Assembly: GCF_041410465.1 (NCBI RefSeq)
Contig: NZ_CP166961.1
Span: 1,860,001-1,924,000 of the forward strand
DNA: 64,000 nucleotides
Source of the DNA: Thalassotalea sp. 273M-4
GTDB lineage: Bacteria > Pseudomonadota > Gammaproteobacteria > Enterobacterales > Alteromonadaceae
Reading direction: 5' to 3'
The notes beneath the pieces are model-generated. The model was not told where the DNA came from. It saw only the letters and a list, made by a program, of their open reading frames with translations, and ran no database searches. Both the position numbers and the translations under genes were made by a program. Shown one piece after another: positions 1 to 8,557 of the stretch; position 1 is the first letter of the stretch, and every line of letters begins with the position of its first letter.

Positions 1-215
1 TAACCATCGATGAAATTGAAAATTACGTATCGGCTGAGCAACCTTTTGATTGTGCAGGTAGCTTTAAAAGTGAAGGTTTGGGTATTTGCTTGTTTAAACG
101 ATTGATAGGTGATGATCCAAATACTTTGATTGGACTGCCATTAATTCGTCTTAATGCCTTATTACGCAATGAAGGTTTTGATGTTTTAGAAAAAAACCGA
201 CGTGGTATGTATTAA
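1..215 (+). CDS. yceF: Maf/YceF-family nucleotide pyrophosphatase, 3' part only
   Basis: This is the C-terminal part of a Maf-like protein that enters the window from the left; the first whole codon is at base 3. The readable end carries the family's conserved tail: a [11 protein letters not shown] segment, then [16 protein letters not shown], then a short helix and stop at 213-215. Maf/YceF proteins hydrolyse modified or non-canonical nucleoside triphosphates (YceF prefers m7GTP) in the cytoplasm. The SFKSEG stretch and the GLPL motif are typical of the YceF branch, but without the N-terminal substrate-binding residues the branch assignment is only probable. The next gene, aqpZ, is on the same strand but 314 bp away. 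Confidence 0.85.
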   Translation, partial: TIDEIENYVSAEQPFDCAGSFKSEGLGICLFKRLIGDDPNTLIGLPLIRLNALLRNEGFDVLEKNRRGMY

Positions 216-252
216 GCTAAATAAACCACTGAAATTCTATCCTGTTATAACA

Positions 253-277
253 TTAGGGGCACATCAAAAGCCCCTAA
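253..277 (+). terminator. Possible hairpin terminator after yceF
   Basis: An 8-bp perfect stem (TTAGGGGC / GCCCCTAA) with a 9-base loop lies 37 bp after the yceF stop. There is no clear T-run after it, so it is a weak candidate for intrinsic termination. Confidence 0.35.
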
Positions 278-529
278 CCTATTATAAACCCCAATCCATC
301 CCCCAAATCTCTGGGTAAGCGTTTGACCTATAACGCCTGCTTTTTATCGGTGTATAAACATCTGTTAAGCAACCAAAATTTTCATTGTGGTTTACACTTA
401 GTTGAAATCTTGAAATCTCATGTATCTGAGCCCGTAAACGACAAATAAACGTGCCATTGGTCGAGCTTAGTTTTGGGATGAGCGATTCAAGGTATTACCC
501 CTGTTGTTATCATTGGCAAGGAGAAAAAA
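278..529. other. Non-coding stretch upstream of aqpZ
   Basis: No gene is visible. It presumably holds the aqpZ promoter, but I could not pick a convincing -35/-10 pair. A purine-rich ribosome-binding site, AAGGAGAAAAAA, ends directly before the aqpZ ATG. Confidence 0.4.
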
Positions 530-1222
530 ATGTCGCTATCAAAAAAACTTTTAGCTGAATTTCTCGGGACCTTCTGGCTGGTTCTAGGAGGTTGTGGTAG
601 TGCGGTTCTGGCCGCCGCCTTTCCTGATGTTGGCATCGGTTTATTAGGTGTTTCACTCGCATTTGGTTTGACGGTTCTAACGATGGCCTTCGCCATTGGC
701 CATATTTCTGGCTGTCACTTAAATCCGGCCGTGTCGTTTGGTTTATGGTCTGGAGGTCGATTTTCTGGGACTGAAATAGCGCCCTATATTCTCGCTCAAG
801 TCGCGGGAGGTATTGCGGGTGCGGCTATTTTGTTTGTTATCGCCAGTGGGCAAATGGGCTTTGAAGCCTCTTCAGGTTTTGCATCGAACGGTTATGGCGA
901 ACACTCGCCAGGGAACTATGGTTTAGTGGCCGCGCTCGTTACGGAAATTGTTATGACCTTTTTCTTTGTGATGATTATCCTTGGAGCAACCGACAAACGG
1001 GCGCCACAAGGATTTGCTCCTATTGCTATCGGTTTAGCTTTAACGCTAATACACTTAATAAGTATTCCGGTTACCAATACGTCGGTCAATCCTTCAAGAA
1101 GTACTGGCGTAGCAATATTTCAAGGGGACTGGGCCTTGTCGCAATTGTGGTTATTCTGGTTAGCGCCCCTTGTTGGCGCTGTCTTAGCTGGAGTGGTTTA
1201 CCGATTTTTTGAAAGCGAGTGA
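530..1222 (+). CDS. aqpZ: Aquaporin Z, water channel with NPA/NPS boxes
   Basis: A 230-residue MIP-family channel of normal AqpZ length, with six predicted membrane helices and two half-helix loops. The first signature is HLNPAVSFG (N65-P66-A67). The second is NTSVNPSRS (N187-P188-S189-R190), so the alanine of the usual second NPA box is serine here; the selectivity-filter arginine (R190) and histidine (H175) are kept. The end of the protein, including the VAIFQG and WALSQLW segments, follows E. coli AqpZ closely. It should move water across the inner membrane. The ATG at 530 has a strong AAGGAG site. It is probably monocistronic, since a hairpin follows the stop and the next gene is convergent. 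Confidence 0.95.
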   Translation: MSLSKKLLAEFLGTFWLVLGGCGSAVLAAAFPDVGIGLLGVSLAFGLTVLTMAFAIGHISGCHLNPAVSFGLWSGGRFSGTEIAPYILAQVAGGIAGAAILFVIASGQMGFEASSGFASNGYGEHSPGNYGLVAALVTEIVMTFFFVMIILGATDKRAPQGFAPIAIGLALTLIHLISIPVTNTSVNPSRSTGVAIFQGDWALSQLWLFWLAPLVGAVLAGVVYRFFESE

Positions 1223-1247
1223 CCCTGTATAAGACTATTGATAATAT

Positions 1248-1291
1248 TCCCCAAGACGCCTTACTCTATGGTCTTGGGGATGTATATTTTT
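1248..1291. terminator. Shared terminator between aqpZ and the HD gene
   Basis: A 10-bp perfect stem (TCCCCAAGAC / GTCTTGGGGA, arms 1248-1257 and 1271-1280) is followed by a T-rich tail. It sits between two convergent genes and can serve the plus-strand aqpZ, and possibly the minus-strand gene too. Confidence 0.7.
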
Positions 1292-1294
1292 GTT

Positions 1295-1939
1295 TTAACT
1301 AGGTTCAACTTCAACCTGTAGTTGCGCTAAATACATTTTCATCCAATCAGCTCTTTTTTTGGCTTCTTTTTTACCGGCTCTGGTATGCATCAATGCGGGT
1401 AACTTTAATAACTTGGTAAAAAAATGATCAATAGTATATTGCGCATCATCAGGGTCTCGCGAATCACAAAAAGGGTCTTGCACGCTATATAAAGGCCGAT
1501 TGAGCTTGACGCTAACTTGAATACATCGAGCAATTCCGATCGCGCCTAAGGCATCTAACCTGTCAGCATCTTGTACGATTTTTGCTTCTAACGTTTTAGC
1601 TTCAACGTTAGCACTATAACTGTGAGCGACAATCGCATGATGGATTTCTGGTAAATATTGCCTTGGATAATGAATCGACTCTAAAAAACGAATCGCCTTA
1701 TCGGCTGCATTTAACGAACTTAAATGCTTACTTGGATGATTTTTGCTAAAGGAAAAACAATCATGTAAATATGCTGAGGGGATAACGACTAAGGGTTCAG
1801 ATCGCTCTTGCTGACATAAGTGTTTTGCTGTTTTTACCACACGTAAAACATGATTTAAATCGTGGGCTAAATCTTGCTTCATTTCTTGGCTAATAAAATC
1901 ATATAGCTGGCTTTCAACGCTGTTATTAAACATATACAC
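1295..1939 (-). CDS. HD-domain metal-dependent phosphohydrolase
   Basis: A 214-residue soluble protein with the HD superfamily pattern: HDLNHVLRV near residue 25, the paired metal ligands YLHD near residue 58, a following histidine in AIVAHSYS, and a distal QDADRLDALG aspartate. This arrangement resembles the YedJ/YpgQ group of small HD hydrolases, some of which act on nucleotides. The substrate cannot be deduced. The C-terminal helix is lysine/arginine rich. Two in-frame ATGs (residues 1 and 3) are possible starts. It is convergent with aqpZ and has no obvious operon partner. Confidence 0.8.
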   Translation of the reverse strand: MYMFNNSVESQLYDFISQEMKQDLAHDLNHVLRVVKTAKHLCQQERSEPLVVIPSAYLHDCFSFSKNHPSKHLSSLNAADKAIRFLESIHYPRQYLPEIHHAIVAHSYSANVEAKTLEAKIVQDADRLDALGAIGIARCIQVSVKLNRPLYSVQDPFCDSRDPDDAQYTIDHFFTKLLKLPALMHTRAGKKEAKKRADWMKMYLAQLQVEVEPS

Positions 1940-2024
1940 CTAAGATTAAAGAGATATCACCCAATAATAACAGGGACCACAGCCGGATGGCTAAAGGTTT
2001 ATAGCCAAGCCTATTTTAATTAAC

Positions 2025-2651
2025 TTAATATAACGTTCTGTGTGATTTCTTATTAAAATCAATTCGAACCACCAGACTTTCTTGTTTTACGGTTTTGCCA
2101 TCCACTATTTTAGCCTTGTATTTCCAGCGATTTAAGGCATCGATTGCCGCTTGATCAAATATCAGCTCTGGTGACGATTCCAGTACCTCAACATCTTCCA
2201 CCGTGCCAAGTCGACTAATGGAAAATTTTAATTTTACCCAGCCTGTAATGTTATTTTCGGCGGCATTAGGTGGAAATTTGGGAAGCGCCCGATAAATAGG
2301 GGTCGCGTCAGAGTTAGGAATAATATTGATAGCAAAACTTTGCGCTTCTAGAGATTTGGAGAATTTAATTTCGGGCACCGCAATATGTGCTTTTACCTTC
2401 TTTGCAGGCTTGTTAACGAAACGAATATTAGCACTTGCATCTGGGCGTTTTGGCGGTGGTGGTGGTGGTGGATTTAAAATGCGTTGTTTTTCTCGCATTT
2501 TTTCATTTTTTTTAATTTTTACAATGTCAATAATCGGATAATCCGGTGGTGGTTCAATATATACCTCGTCCGTCGCAATTAAGGTTGCCATAATTGCAAA
2601 CAGTAAGAAGGAGATACAAGCTCCTAGAATAATTGAGATAAAGTATTTCAT
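2025..2651 (-). CDS. TonB-family protein with proline-rich linker
   Basis: A 208-residue protein with an N-terminal inner-membrane anchor (residues about 4-22), a linker with seven consecutive prolines followed by lysine-rich sequence, and a C-terminal TonB domain of about 90 residues (YRALPKFPPNAAE, GWVKLKFSISRLG, AAIDALNRWKY). TonB proteins carry proton-motive energy from ExbB/ExbD to outer-membrane receptors. The ATG at 2651 is preferred over a TTG eight codons upstream because it places the hydrophobic helix right at the N-terminus. No exbB, exbD or receptor gene lies nearby, so its partner is unknown. Confidence 0.85.
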   Translation of the reverse strand: MKYFISIILGACISFLLFAIMATLIATDEVYIEPPPDYPIIDIVKIKKNEKMREKQRILNPPPPPPPKRPDASANIRFVNKPAKKVKAHIAVPEIKFSKSLEAQSFAINIIPNSDATPIYRALPKFPPNAAENNITGWVKLKFSISRLGTVEDVEVLESSPELIFDQAAIDALNRWKYKAKIVDGKTVKQESLVVRIDFNKKSHRTLY

Positions 2652-2804
2652 TGCAAGATCCAAATGACTTAACAACCAAGATACTTGAAACTTTTAGCCA
2701 AGTCGATGCTATTAAGTATAGACCCTGATTAGTTATCCTATTGATAGTAATAATCTTGTTTCTTGGTTAGACTGTACAAAATAATTCACAACTTTGTATA
2801 TACT

Positions 2805-3197
2805 ATGGAACATTCTACTTTTGTTACCGGCTTTTATGCTGGCATTATTGCAATTTTACACCTTGGCTTATCATTTCGTGTGATAGGTCTTCGCCGCTCA
2901 TTAAAAATAGGAATTGGTGATGGTGGCAATAAAACATTAGCCAAAGCAATTCGTGTGCATGGCAACTTTATTGAACACGTACCTGTAGCCCTTATTTTAT
3001 TGATTTTATTTGAATTAGCTTATTTAAATCCATTGTACGTTCACATTTTAGGCGGGGTTTTAGTCGCCTCTAGAGCCTTACATGCCGTTGGTCTTGGTAA
3101 GTCTGTGGGTGTCAGCTGGCAACGATTTATCGGTACTCTTGGCACTTTCTTAGTTATTTTAATGACCGGAATGGGGTTGATTCTGGCGCAAATGTAG
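2805..3197 (+). CDS. MAPEG-family membrane protein
   Basis: A 130-residue protein with four predicted membrane helices. The MAPEG pattern is seen in GLRRSLKIGIGDGG, then KAIRVHGNFIEHVP at the second helix, and ASRALHAVGLG later. Family members include microsomal glutathione transferases and leukotriene synthases; the bacterial short members are mostly uncharacterised, so a glutathione-linked role is only possible. An upstream in-frame TTG (2763) could add 14 residues, but the ATG at 2805 gives the usual family N-terminus. It is divergent from the TonB-like gene and ends at a shared terminator with adk. Confidence 0.85.
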   Translation: MEHSTFVTGFYAGIIAILHLGLSFRVIGLRRSLKIGIGDGGNKTLAKAIRVHGNFIEHVPVALILLILFELAYLNPLYVHILGGVLVASRALHAVGLGKSVGVSWQRFIGTLGTFLVILMTGMGLILAQM

Positions 3198-3223
3198 CCA
3201 TAGAATCAAGCCATTATAGAAAC

Positions 3224-3252
3224 AAAAAACCGGAGCTCAAGCTCCGGTTTTA
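3224..3252. terminator. Bidirectional terminator between MAPEG gene and adk
   Basis: The stem CCGGAGCT/AGCTCCGG (3230-3247) has an A-run on its left and a T-run on its right, as expected for a hairpin that stops transcription from both convergent genes. Confidence 0.85.
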
Positions 3253-3287
3253 ATATCTGTAATGTAACCAATAAGGTTAGCTTGTTA

Positions 3288-3959
<672 letters not shown>

Positions 3960-3982
3960 TTACGTAATAAAAAATTTTGCAT

Positions 3983-4011
3983 ATAATACTGGTTAGCACA
4001 ATTTCAAACAA
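3983..4011 (-). promoter_or_regulatory. Candidate promoter of adk
   Basis: On the minus strand TTGTTT (4006-4011) and TATTAT (3983-3988) are separated by exactly 17 bases, about 50 bp before the adk ATG. The match is fair and the region is very AT-rich, so chance is possible. Confidence 0.4.
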
Positions 4012-4248
4012 GTATCTTTGCTGACAATTCACCGCTATCGCCTGAATGATTTACAATTAACCGACAACTTTGGTCATATTATTTTTTACCTCTGGCATAG
4101 CTCATACAGTTTGACCATAAAACGAAGTTCAATAAAACTCAAAATTTAAAAAAACTCGAAAACTTAATAAAACACTTAAAAAAACGTAATAAAAAATAGT
4201 TAAACCTTAACCTGTAACGCTAACATACCTTTGGTTTTTAAGTTTAAG
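4012..4248. other. AT-rich non-coding stretch upstream of adk
   Basis: Between the adk promoter candidate and the end of the glycosidase gene there is no gene. The part near 4130-4200 is strongly A-rich with repeated short AAAA tracts; no clear terminator hairpin for the glycosidase was found. Confidence 0.4.
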
Positions 4249-5535
4249 TCATTGTGATGGCGACACATAAAAAGGAAAATTGGCATAACCAACTTTACCC
4301 ATTTTATCTTTTACGTAACCAAATAAGCGATATTCCCCTGGCTCTTTTGGGCAAATAAACTCAATACGCCCTGCTAAGAAAGACGATTGATATTGATTAA
4401 GCATGGTAAATTCAAGCTTAGGTGGCTCAGCTTCAAAGGCACCGCCATCGCTGCGCTCATCGACTTCTCTGAGCAATTGCCAAGAAAACTTTAGGTTTTC
4501 AAGATTGATCGCATCAACAACCAACTGAGCGCTATTAATAGTTGCTGGCATCAAATATACACTATCGATAGGGTGATGATCATTTAAAGTGATAGCAACG
4601 ACTTTTGGGGCTTGATGTCGCGGTGTTTTCTCGGTCCAGATTTCACTCATTACATCGACCGATGAGGTCGCCAGATTATCTTTGGTAAACATACCATACC
4701 AAGTAGGAGTTCTTTCCTGTTTTTGCCCCCAATAAAAGACATAATTACCAATCACCAAGCCACTTGGATCATCAATGATATTTTGCTCAATACGCGTTTT
4801 TAAATTCTGCGCTTTAACCCAACTCGGTTCTTCGATTTCACGCCCCCATGTTGTCGCCGGCATTTCCCAATGACCAACGGGGCCATATTCGGTGACCATC
4901 ACTGGTTTCTCTATTTTAGCTTGTTGCAACAAGGGATGCAGCTGCTCTAATAACCCATATACTTGAACGGAAACAAAATCAATGCTTGGGGTACGCTCTA
5001 GTGCGACTTTGACATGCTCGGGTTCAATGCCAGCAAAGGTATAGGTTACAGGATGATTCGGATCATTTTGGTGAATATACCGCACCACTTGTTCAATGGC
5101 GTCGTACACTTTTGGATTAACGAAGTCGAGGTTGCCTTGCTTATCAAAGAGTAGATTAGGCTCGTTAGCCACCACCCAACACAATAAATTAGGGTGATTT
5201 TTGTATTTTTGCACATCGTCTTTAATGCGTTCAAACTGAGCTTTAACCTCGGCTTCGTTATTATAATCAAAACCAAATAATTCTTTGCCAAAATCAAACC
5301 CAAGCGCCACCATCAAACCATGTTCTTTGGCTAATGCTAATTGCTGCTCTGCATCGTCAGTGCTCCATGTGCGAAAACTATTCCCACCGGCGTTGGCTAA
5401 ACTGACTATTTTACTGGTATCACCAACCCCTGCCCCTTTGACCACAAAAGGAAGGCCATTAACCAATAGCGAAAATGCGCTATTTTGTTTTACTATTTTA
5501 ACCACACTTGACTGGGTATTTAGGGTTGAATTCAT
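4249..5535 (-). CDS. Clan-A (GH2-like) TIM-barrel glycoside hydrolase, cytoplasmic
   Basis: A 428-residue protein without signal peptide. The first ~300 residues read as a (beta/alpha)8 glycosidase: a strand with NSFRTW, an acid/base glutamate in VVANEPN (E125), and a nucleophile glutamate in VMVTEYGP (E216), the two-glutamate layout of clan GH-A, closest in feel to the GH2 catalytic domain. The last ~110 residues look like a beta-sandwich. The substrate is not evident; a beta-linked sugar or glycoside is expected. It stands between htpG and adk, which are neighbours in E. coli, so it appears to be an insertion there. The start at 5535 has GGAAAG upstream. There is no transporter or sugar gene beside it. 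Confidence 0.75.
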   Translation of the reverse strand: MNSTLNTQSSVVKIVKQNSAFSLLVNGLPFVVKGAGVGDTSKIVSLANAGGNSFRTWSTDDAEQQLALAKEHGLMVALGFDFGKELFGFDYNNEAEVKAQFERIKDDVQKYKNHPNLLCWVVANEPNLLFDKQGNLDFVNPKVYDAIEQVVRYIHQNDPNHPVTYTFAGIEPEHVKVALERTPSIDFVSVQVYGLLEQLHPLLQQAKIEKPVMVTEYGPVGHWEMPATTWGREIEEPSWVKAQNLKTRIEQNIIDDPSGLVIGNYVFYWGQKQERTPTWYGMFTKDNLATSSVDVMSEIWTEKTPRHQAPKVVAITLNDHHPIDSVYLMPATINSAQLVVDAINLENLKFSWQLLREVDERSDGGAFEAEPPKLEFTMLNQYQSSFLAGRIEFICPKEPGEYRLFGYVKDKMGKVGYANFPFYVSPSQ

Positions 5536-5596
5536 TTACATCTTTCCAGGAGGATATTGAGAAGGCGTAAGGTTTAGCCTTAAAAGCGATTGTTAA

Positions 5597-5632
5597 ACAA
5601 AAAAGGGAGCACCATAGGCGCTCCCATCGATT
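5597..5632 (-). terminator. htpG terminator
   Basis: The stem GGGAGC/GCTCCC (5605-5610 and 5620-5625) is followed, in minus-strand direction, by a run of T. It lies about 25 bp past the htpG stop. Confidence 0.8.
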
Positions 5633-5649
5633 TTTGTTTTCTTGCGTGC

Positions 5650-7590
5650 TTATTTAGTTAAACTTAACATCAACTTATTTAAGCGACTGACAAAACTTGC
5701 AGGGTCTTTTAAGCTGCCACGCTCAGCTAACATGGCTTGTTCAAACAACACTTCTGACCACTCATTAAAACGAGCATCGTCTTGCTCGTTAGAGACAACT
5801 GAAATCAAATCATGCTCCGCATTGATTTCAAAAATTGGTTTTGTTTCAGGAACTTCCTGACCAACTGATTGCATTAACTTGATCATTTGACTGCTCATAT
5901 CATGCTCATCAGTAACGATACATGCTGGTGAGTCAGTCAAACGGTGTGATATACGCACGTCTTTTACTTTATCACCTAAAGCATCTTTAATGCGTTTTAG
6001 CACGTCATCAAATTCTTTCTCTAGTTTTTCCTGCGCTTCTTTGGTGTCAGCATCGTCTAAGTCACCTAAGTCAAGACCTCCACGAGTCACAGACTGAAAT
6101 TGTTTCGAGTCAAATTCGGTTAAATGGCTCATTAACCATTCATCAATTCGATCACTCATTAACAAGACTTCAATGCCTTTTTTGCGGAAAACTTCCAAGT
6201 GCGGGCTGTTTTTGGCGGCTTCAAAGCTGTCTGCAACAACGTAGTAAATTTTGTCCTGACCTTCTTTCATCCGGCTGATGTAGTCTTTTAAAGACACATT
6301 TTGCAGCGACGAATCATTTTCAGTTGATGCAAAACGCAATAACTTCGCAATGGCTTCTTTATTAGCCATATCTTCAGACGGACCTTCTTTAAGCACTTGG
6401 CCAAATTCGTCCCAGAACATTTGATATTTTTCGGCGTCTTTATTGCCTAAACGATCAAGCATCGACAAAACACGTTTAGTACAACCCTTACGCATAGCTT
6501 GAGTTACTTTATTGTCTTGTAAAATTTCACGAGAAACGTTTAGCGGTAAGTCATTTGAGTCAAGTAAACCTTTAACAAAGCGCAGGTACGTTGGCATAAA
6601 CTGTTCCGCATCATCCATAATAAATACGCGTTGAACATAAAGTTTTAAGCCGTGTTGACGCTCGCGGTTATACAAATCAAACGGTGCTTTTGTTGGCACA
6701 TATAACAAAGACGTGTACTCGGTACTGCCTTCAACTTTGTTATGAGCCCATAATAAAGGTTCAGCAAAATCATGCGACACATGTTTGTAGAATTCTTTAT
6801 ACTCTTCGTCGCTCACATCGGATTTTTCGCGGGTCCAAAGAGCCTCCGCTTTGTTTACCGCTTCCCATTGCGCTGGTTTGGCTGCAATGGCAGCAATTTT
6901 TTCACCATTTTCGTCTTCACGCTCAGGTACCTCAGGTACTTCTGGGGTAAGCATTTCAACTGGAATAGAAATGTGATCTGAGTATTTGGTGACGATAGAC
7001 TTTAAGCGCCAGTCATCAAGAAACTCTTTTTCATCGTCTTTAAGGAAAAGAATGATGTCGGTACCACGGTTGCTTTTTTCAATATTTTCAACAGTAAAGT
7101 CACCTTCACCTTTGGATGTCCATTCAACGGCTTGATCAGCGCTAACACCTGCTGCACGCGAACGCACAACAACGGTTTCTGCAACGATAAACGCAGAGTA
7201 AAAACCAACACCAAATTGACCAATCAATTGCGAATCAGCGGCTTGATCACCGGATAAACGAGAAAAGAAATCCGCCGTACCTGATTTTGCAATGGTACCG
7301 AGATGAGTCACCACATCATCTCGCGTCATCCCGATACCATTATCTGAAATGGTGATCGTATTATTTTCTTTATCGGCTTGGATACGAACGCGTAAAGAAC
7401 CGTCACCTTCGTATAAGTTTGCATCCGATAATGCTTTAAAGCGTAACTTGTCGGCTGCGTCAGCTGCGTTAGAAACCAACTCACGTAGGAAGATTTCTTT
7501 ATTTGAATACAGCGAGTGGATCATTAATTGTAGTAATTGTTTCACTTCTGTTTGAAAACCGTGAACTTCTTTATGGCCTTGCTCAGACAT
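5650..7590 (-). CDS. htpG: Hsp90 chaperone HtpG
   Basis: A 646-residue bacterial Hsp90, slightly longer than E. coli HtpG. The N-terminal GHKL ATPase motifs are present: [22 protein letters not shown], and [11 protein letters not shown] for the lid. The middle domain has the catalytic-arginine region LNVSREILQ, and a C-terminal dimerisation domain follows. It is an ATP-driven dimeric chaperone in the cytoplasm acting on late folding intermediates. A strong AGGAG site precedes the ATG. It follows recR as in E. coli. A heat-shock-type promoter candidate lies 84-113 bp upstream, in line with known sigma-32 control of htpG. Confidence 0.98.
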   Translation of the reverse strand: MSEQGHKEVHGFQTEVKQLLQLMIHSLYSNKEIFLRELVSNAADAADKLRFKALSDANLYEGDGSLRVRIQADKENNTITISDNGIGMTRDDVVTHLGTIAKSGTADFFSRLSGDQAADSQLIGQFGVGFYSAFIVAETVVVRSRAAGVSADQAVEWTSKGEGDFTVENIEKSNRGTDIILFLKDDEKEFLDDWRLKSIVTKYSDHISIPVEMLTPEVPEVPEREDENGEKIAAIAAKPAQWEAVNKAEALWTREKSDVSDEEYKEFYKHVSHDFAEPLLWAHNKVEGSTEYTSLLYVPTKAPFDLYNRERQHGLKLYVQRVFIMDDAEQFMPTYLRFVKGLLDSNDLPLNVSREILQDNKVTQAMRKGCTKRVLSMLDRLGNKDAEKYQMFWDEFGQVLKEGPSEDMANKEAIAKLLRFASTENDSSLQNVSLKDYISRMKEGQDKIYYVVADSFEAAKNSPHLEVFRKKGIEVLLMSDRIDEWLMSHLTEFDSKQFQSVTRGGLDLGDLDDADTKEAQEKLEKEFDDVLKRIKDALGDKVKDVRISHRLTDSPACIVTDEHDMSSQMIKLMQSVGQEVPETKPIFEINAEHDLISVVSNEQDDARFNEWSEVLFEQAMLAERGSLKDPASFVSRLNKLMLSLTK

Positions 7591-7673
7591 AAAAATTCAT
7601 CTCCTAAATTGGGTATTACTTTATAACGGTGAATGCACACATCAAGGTATGCTTGGGTATGATTACTATGTGG

Positions 7674-7703
7674 GGATGGGGAAAAGGTTTTAAAGGGGCC
7701 AAG
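7674..7703 (-). promoter_or_regulatory. Candidate sigma-32 heat-shock promoter of htpG
   Basis: On the minus strand CTTGGCC (7697-7703) and CCCCATCC (7674-7681) are spaced by 15 bases. The sigma-32 consensus is CTTGAAA and CCCCATNT with a slightly shorter spacer, so the -10 is a good match and the -35 partial. Its position before htpG, a known heat-shock gene, raises the likelihood. Confidence 0.5.
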
Positions 7704-7733
7704 GTAAAAAAATTATCTTTTTTTATCTTGGCC
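7697..7733. repeat. 16-bp inverted repeat between recR and htpG
   Basis: Arms GGCCAAGGTAAAAAAA (7697-7712) and its complement (7718-7733) pair with a single G-T mismatch around a five-base loop. It lies 33 bp past the recR stop, so it may end recR transcription. Its outer end overlaps the -35 of the htpG promoter candidate. Confidence 0.6.
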
Positions 7734-7766
7734 AAATCTGATTTCATTAAAAACCGATGTTTTTGC

Positions 7767-8369
7767 TTAATTGAACTGCTTTCGACCACTAAACGCATGT
7801 GAAAGCGTATTGCCATCAACAAACTCTAATTCACCTCCAACTGGCACGCCGTGCGCAATTCGAGAGGTCATAATATGATGGTTAGTCGCCATTTCAGCAA
7901 TAAAGTGTGCGGTTGCCTCGCCTTCAACCGTTGGATTGGTGGCTAAAATCATTTCATCAAATTCGCCACTGGCTAACAATATTTCAAGCTTATCTAGGCC
8001 GAGCTCTTCAGGACCGACGCCATCAATGGGTGACAAATGCCCCATTAACACAAAATAGCGGCCAGTAAATTCACCGGTTTGTTCAATGGCTAATATATCA
8101 GCAGGCGATTCTACAATACATAAAATACGCTTTAGCTGGCGCTTAGGGCTAGCGCAGATATCACATAATTCGAGCTCGGTAAATGTACGACAGCTTTTAC
8201 AATGGCCAACCTCTTCCATCGCCAAACTGAGCGTGGTAGCAAGTTTTTCACCGCCGGCTCGGTTTCTTTCCAATAGATGAAATGCCATTCTTTGCGCCGA
8301 TTTAGGCCCAACCCCAGGTAAACATTTTAAACTGTCTATAAGCTCTTGTACTAACGGGCTTAATTTCAT
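7767..8369 (-). CDS. recR: Recombination mediator RecR
   Basis: A 200-residue protein with the RecR layout: a helix-hairpin-helix ([20 protein letters not shown]), a four-cysteine zinc finger ([16 protein letters not shown]), a Toprim domain ([18 protein letters not shown]) and the C-terminal [13 protein letters not shown] segment. With RecF/RecO it loads RecA at gaps. The ATG at 8369 is chosen because it gives the universal [11 protein letters not shown] start; a reading frame open 26 codons further upstream has no family support. In E. coli recR directly follows ybaB; here ybaB is about 22 kb away on the same strand. Confidence 0.97.
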   Translation of the reverse strand: MKLSPLVQELIDSLKCLPGVGPKSAQRMAFHLLERNRAGGEKLATTLSLAMEEVGHCKSCRTFTELELCDICASPKRQLKRILCIVESPADILAIEQTGEFTGRYFVLMGHLSPIDGVGPEELGLDKLEILLASGEFDEMILATNPTVEGEATAHFIAEMATNHHIMTSRIAHGVPVGGELEFVDGNTLSHAFSGRKQFN

Positions 8370-8485
8370 AATAATTTCACTAAACTTTGAACATGGAAAT
8401 AGAATAACACAGAACATCGGTAAGGGAATATGCTGACGTTGATACAAAGCCGACTATTTGGGTAGGTTATCAAGGCTCATTAAAA

Positions 8486-8521
8486 ATAAAAACCACCAAA
8501 AGAAACACTTTTGGTGGTTTT
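8486..8521 (-). terminator. Terminator of the minus-strand decaheme cytochrome gene
   Basis: A 14-bp perfect stem (AAAACCACCAAAAG and complement, arms 8489-8502 and 8508-8521) followed on the minus strand by T-rich sequence, 37 bp past the stop at 8558. Confidence 0.85.
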
Positions 8522-8557
8522 AAAACGGCTGTCGTTTAGCCCGTTAAAGCTTGATCT

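Noticed and set aside
2326..2541. Plus-strand frame with a glycine run
   Set aside because: Antisense of the polyproline linker of the TonB-like gene.
7616..7822. Minus-strand 68-codon frame over the recR end and htpG leader
   Set aside because: Overlaps recR in another frame and covers the inverted repeat and promoter; no protein-like features.
8370..8447. N-terminal extension of recR
   Set aside because: Not homologous to the family; MKLSPLV is the universal start.
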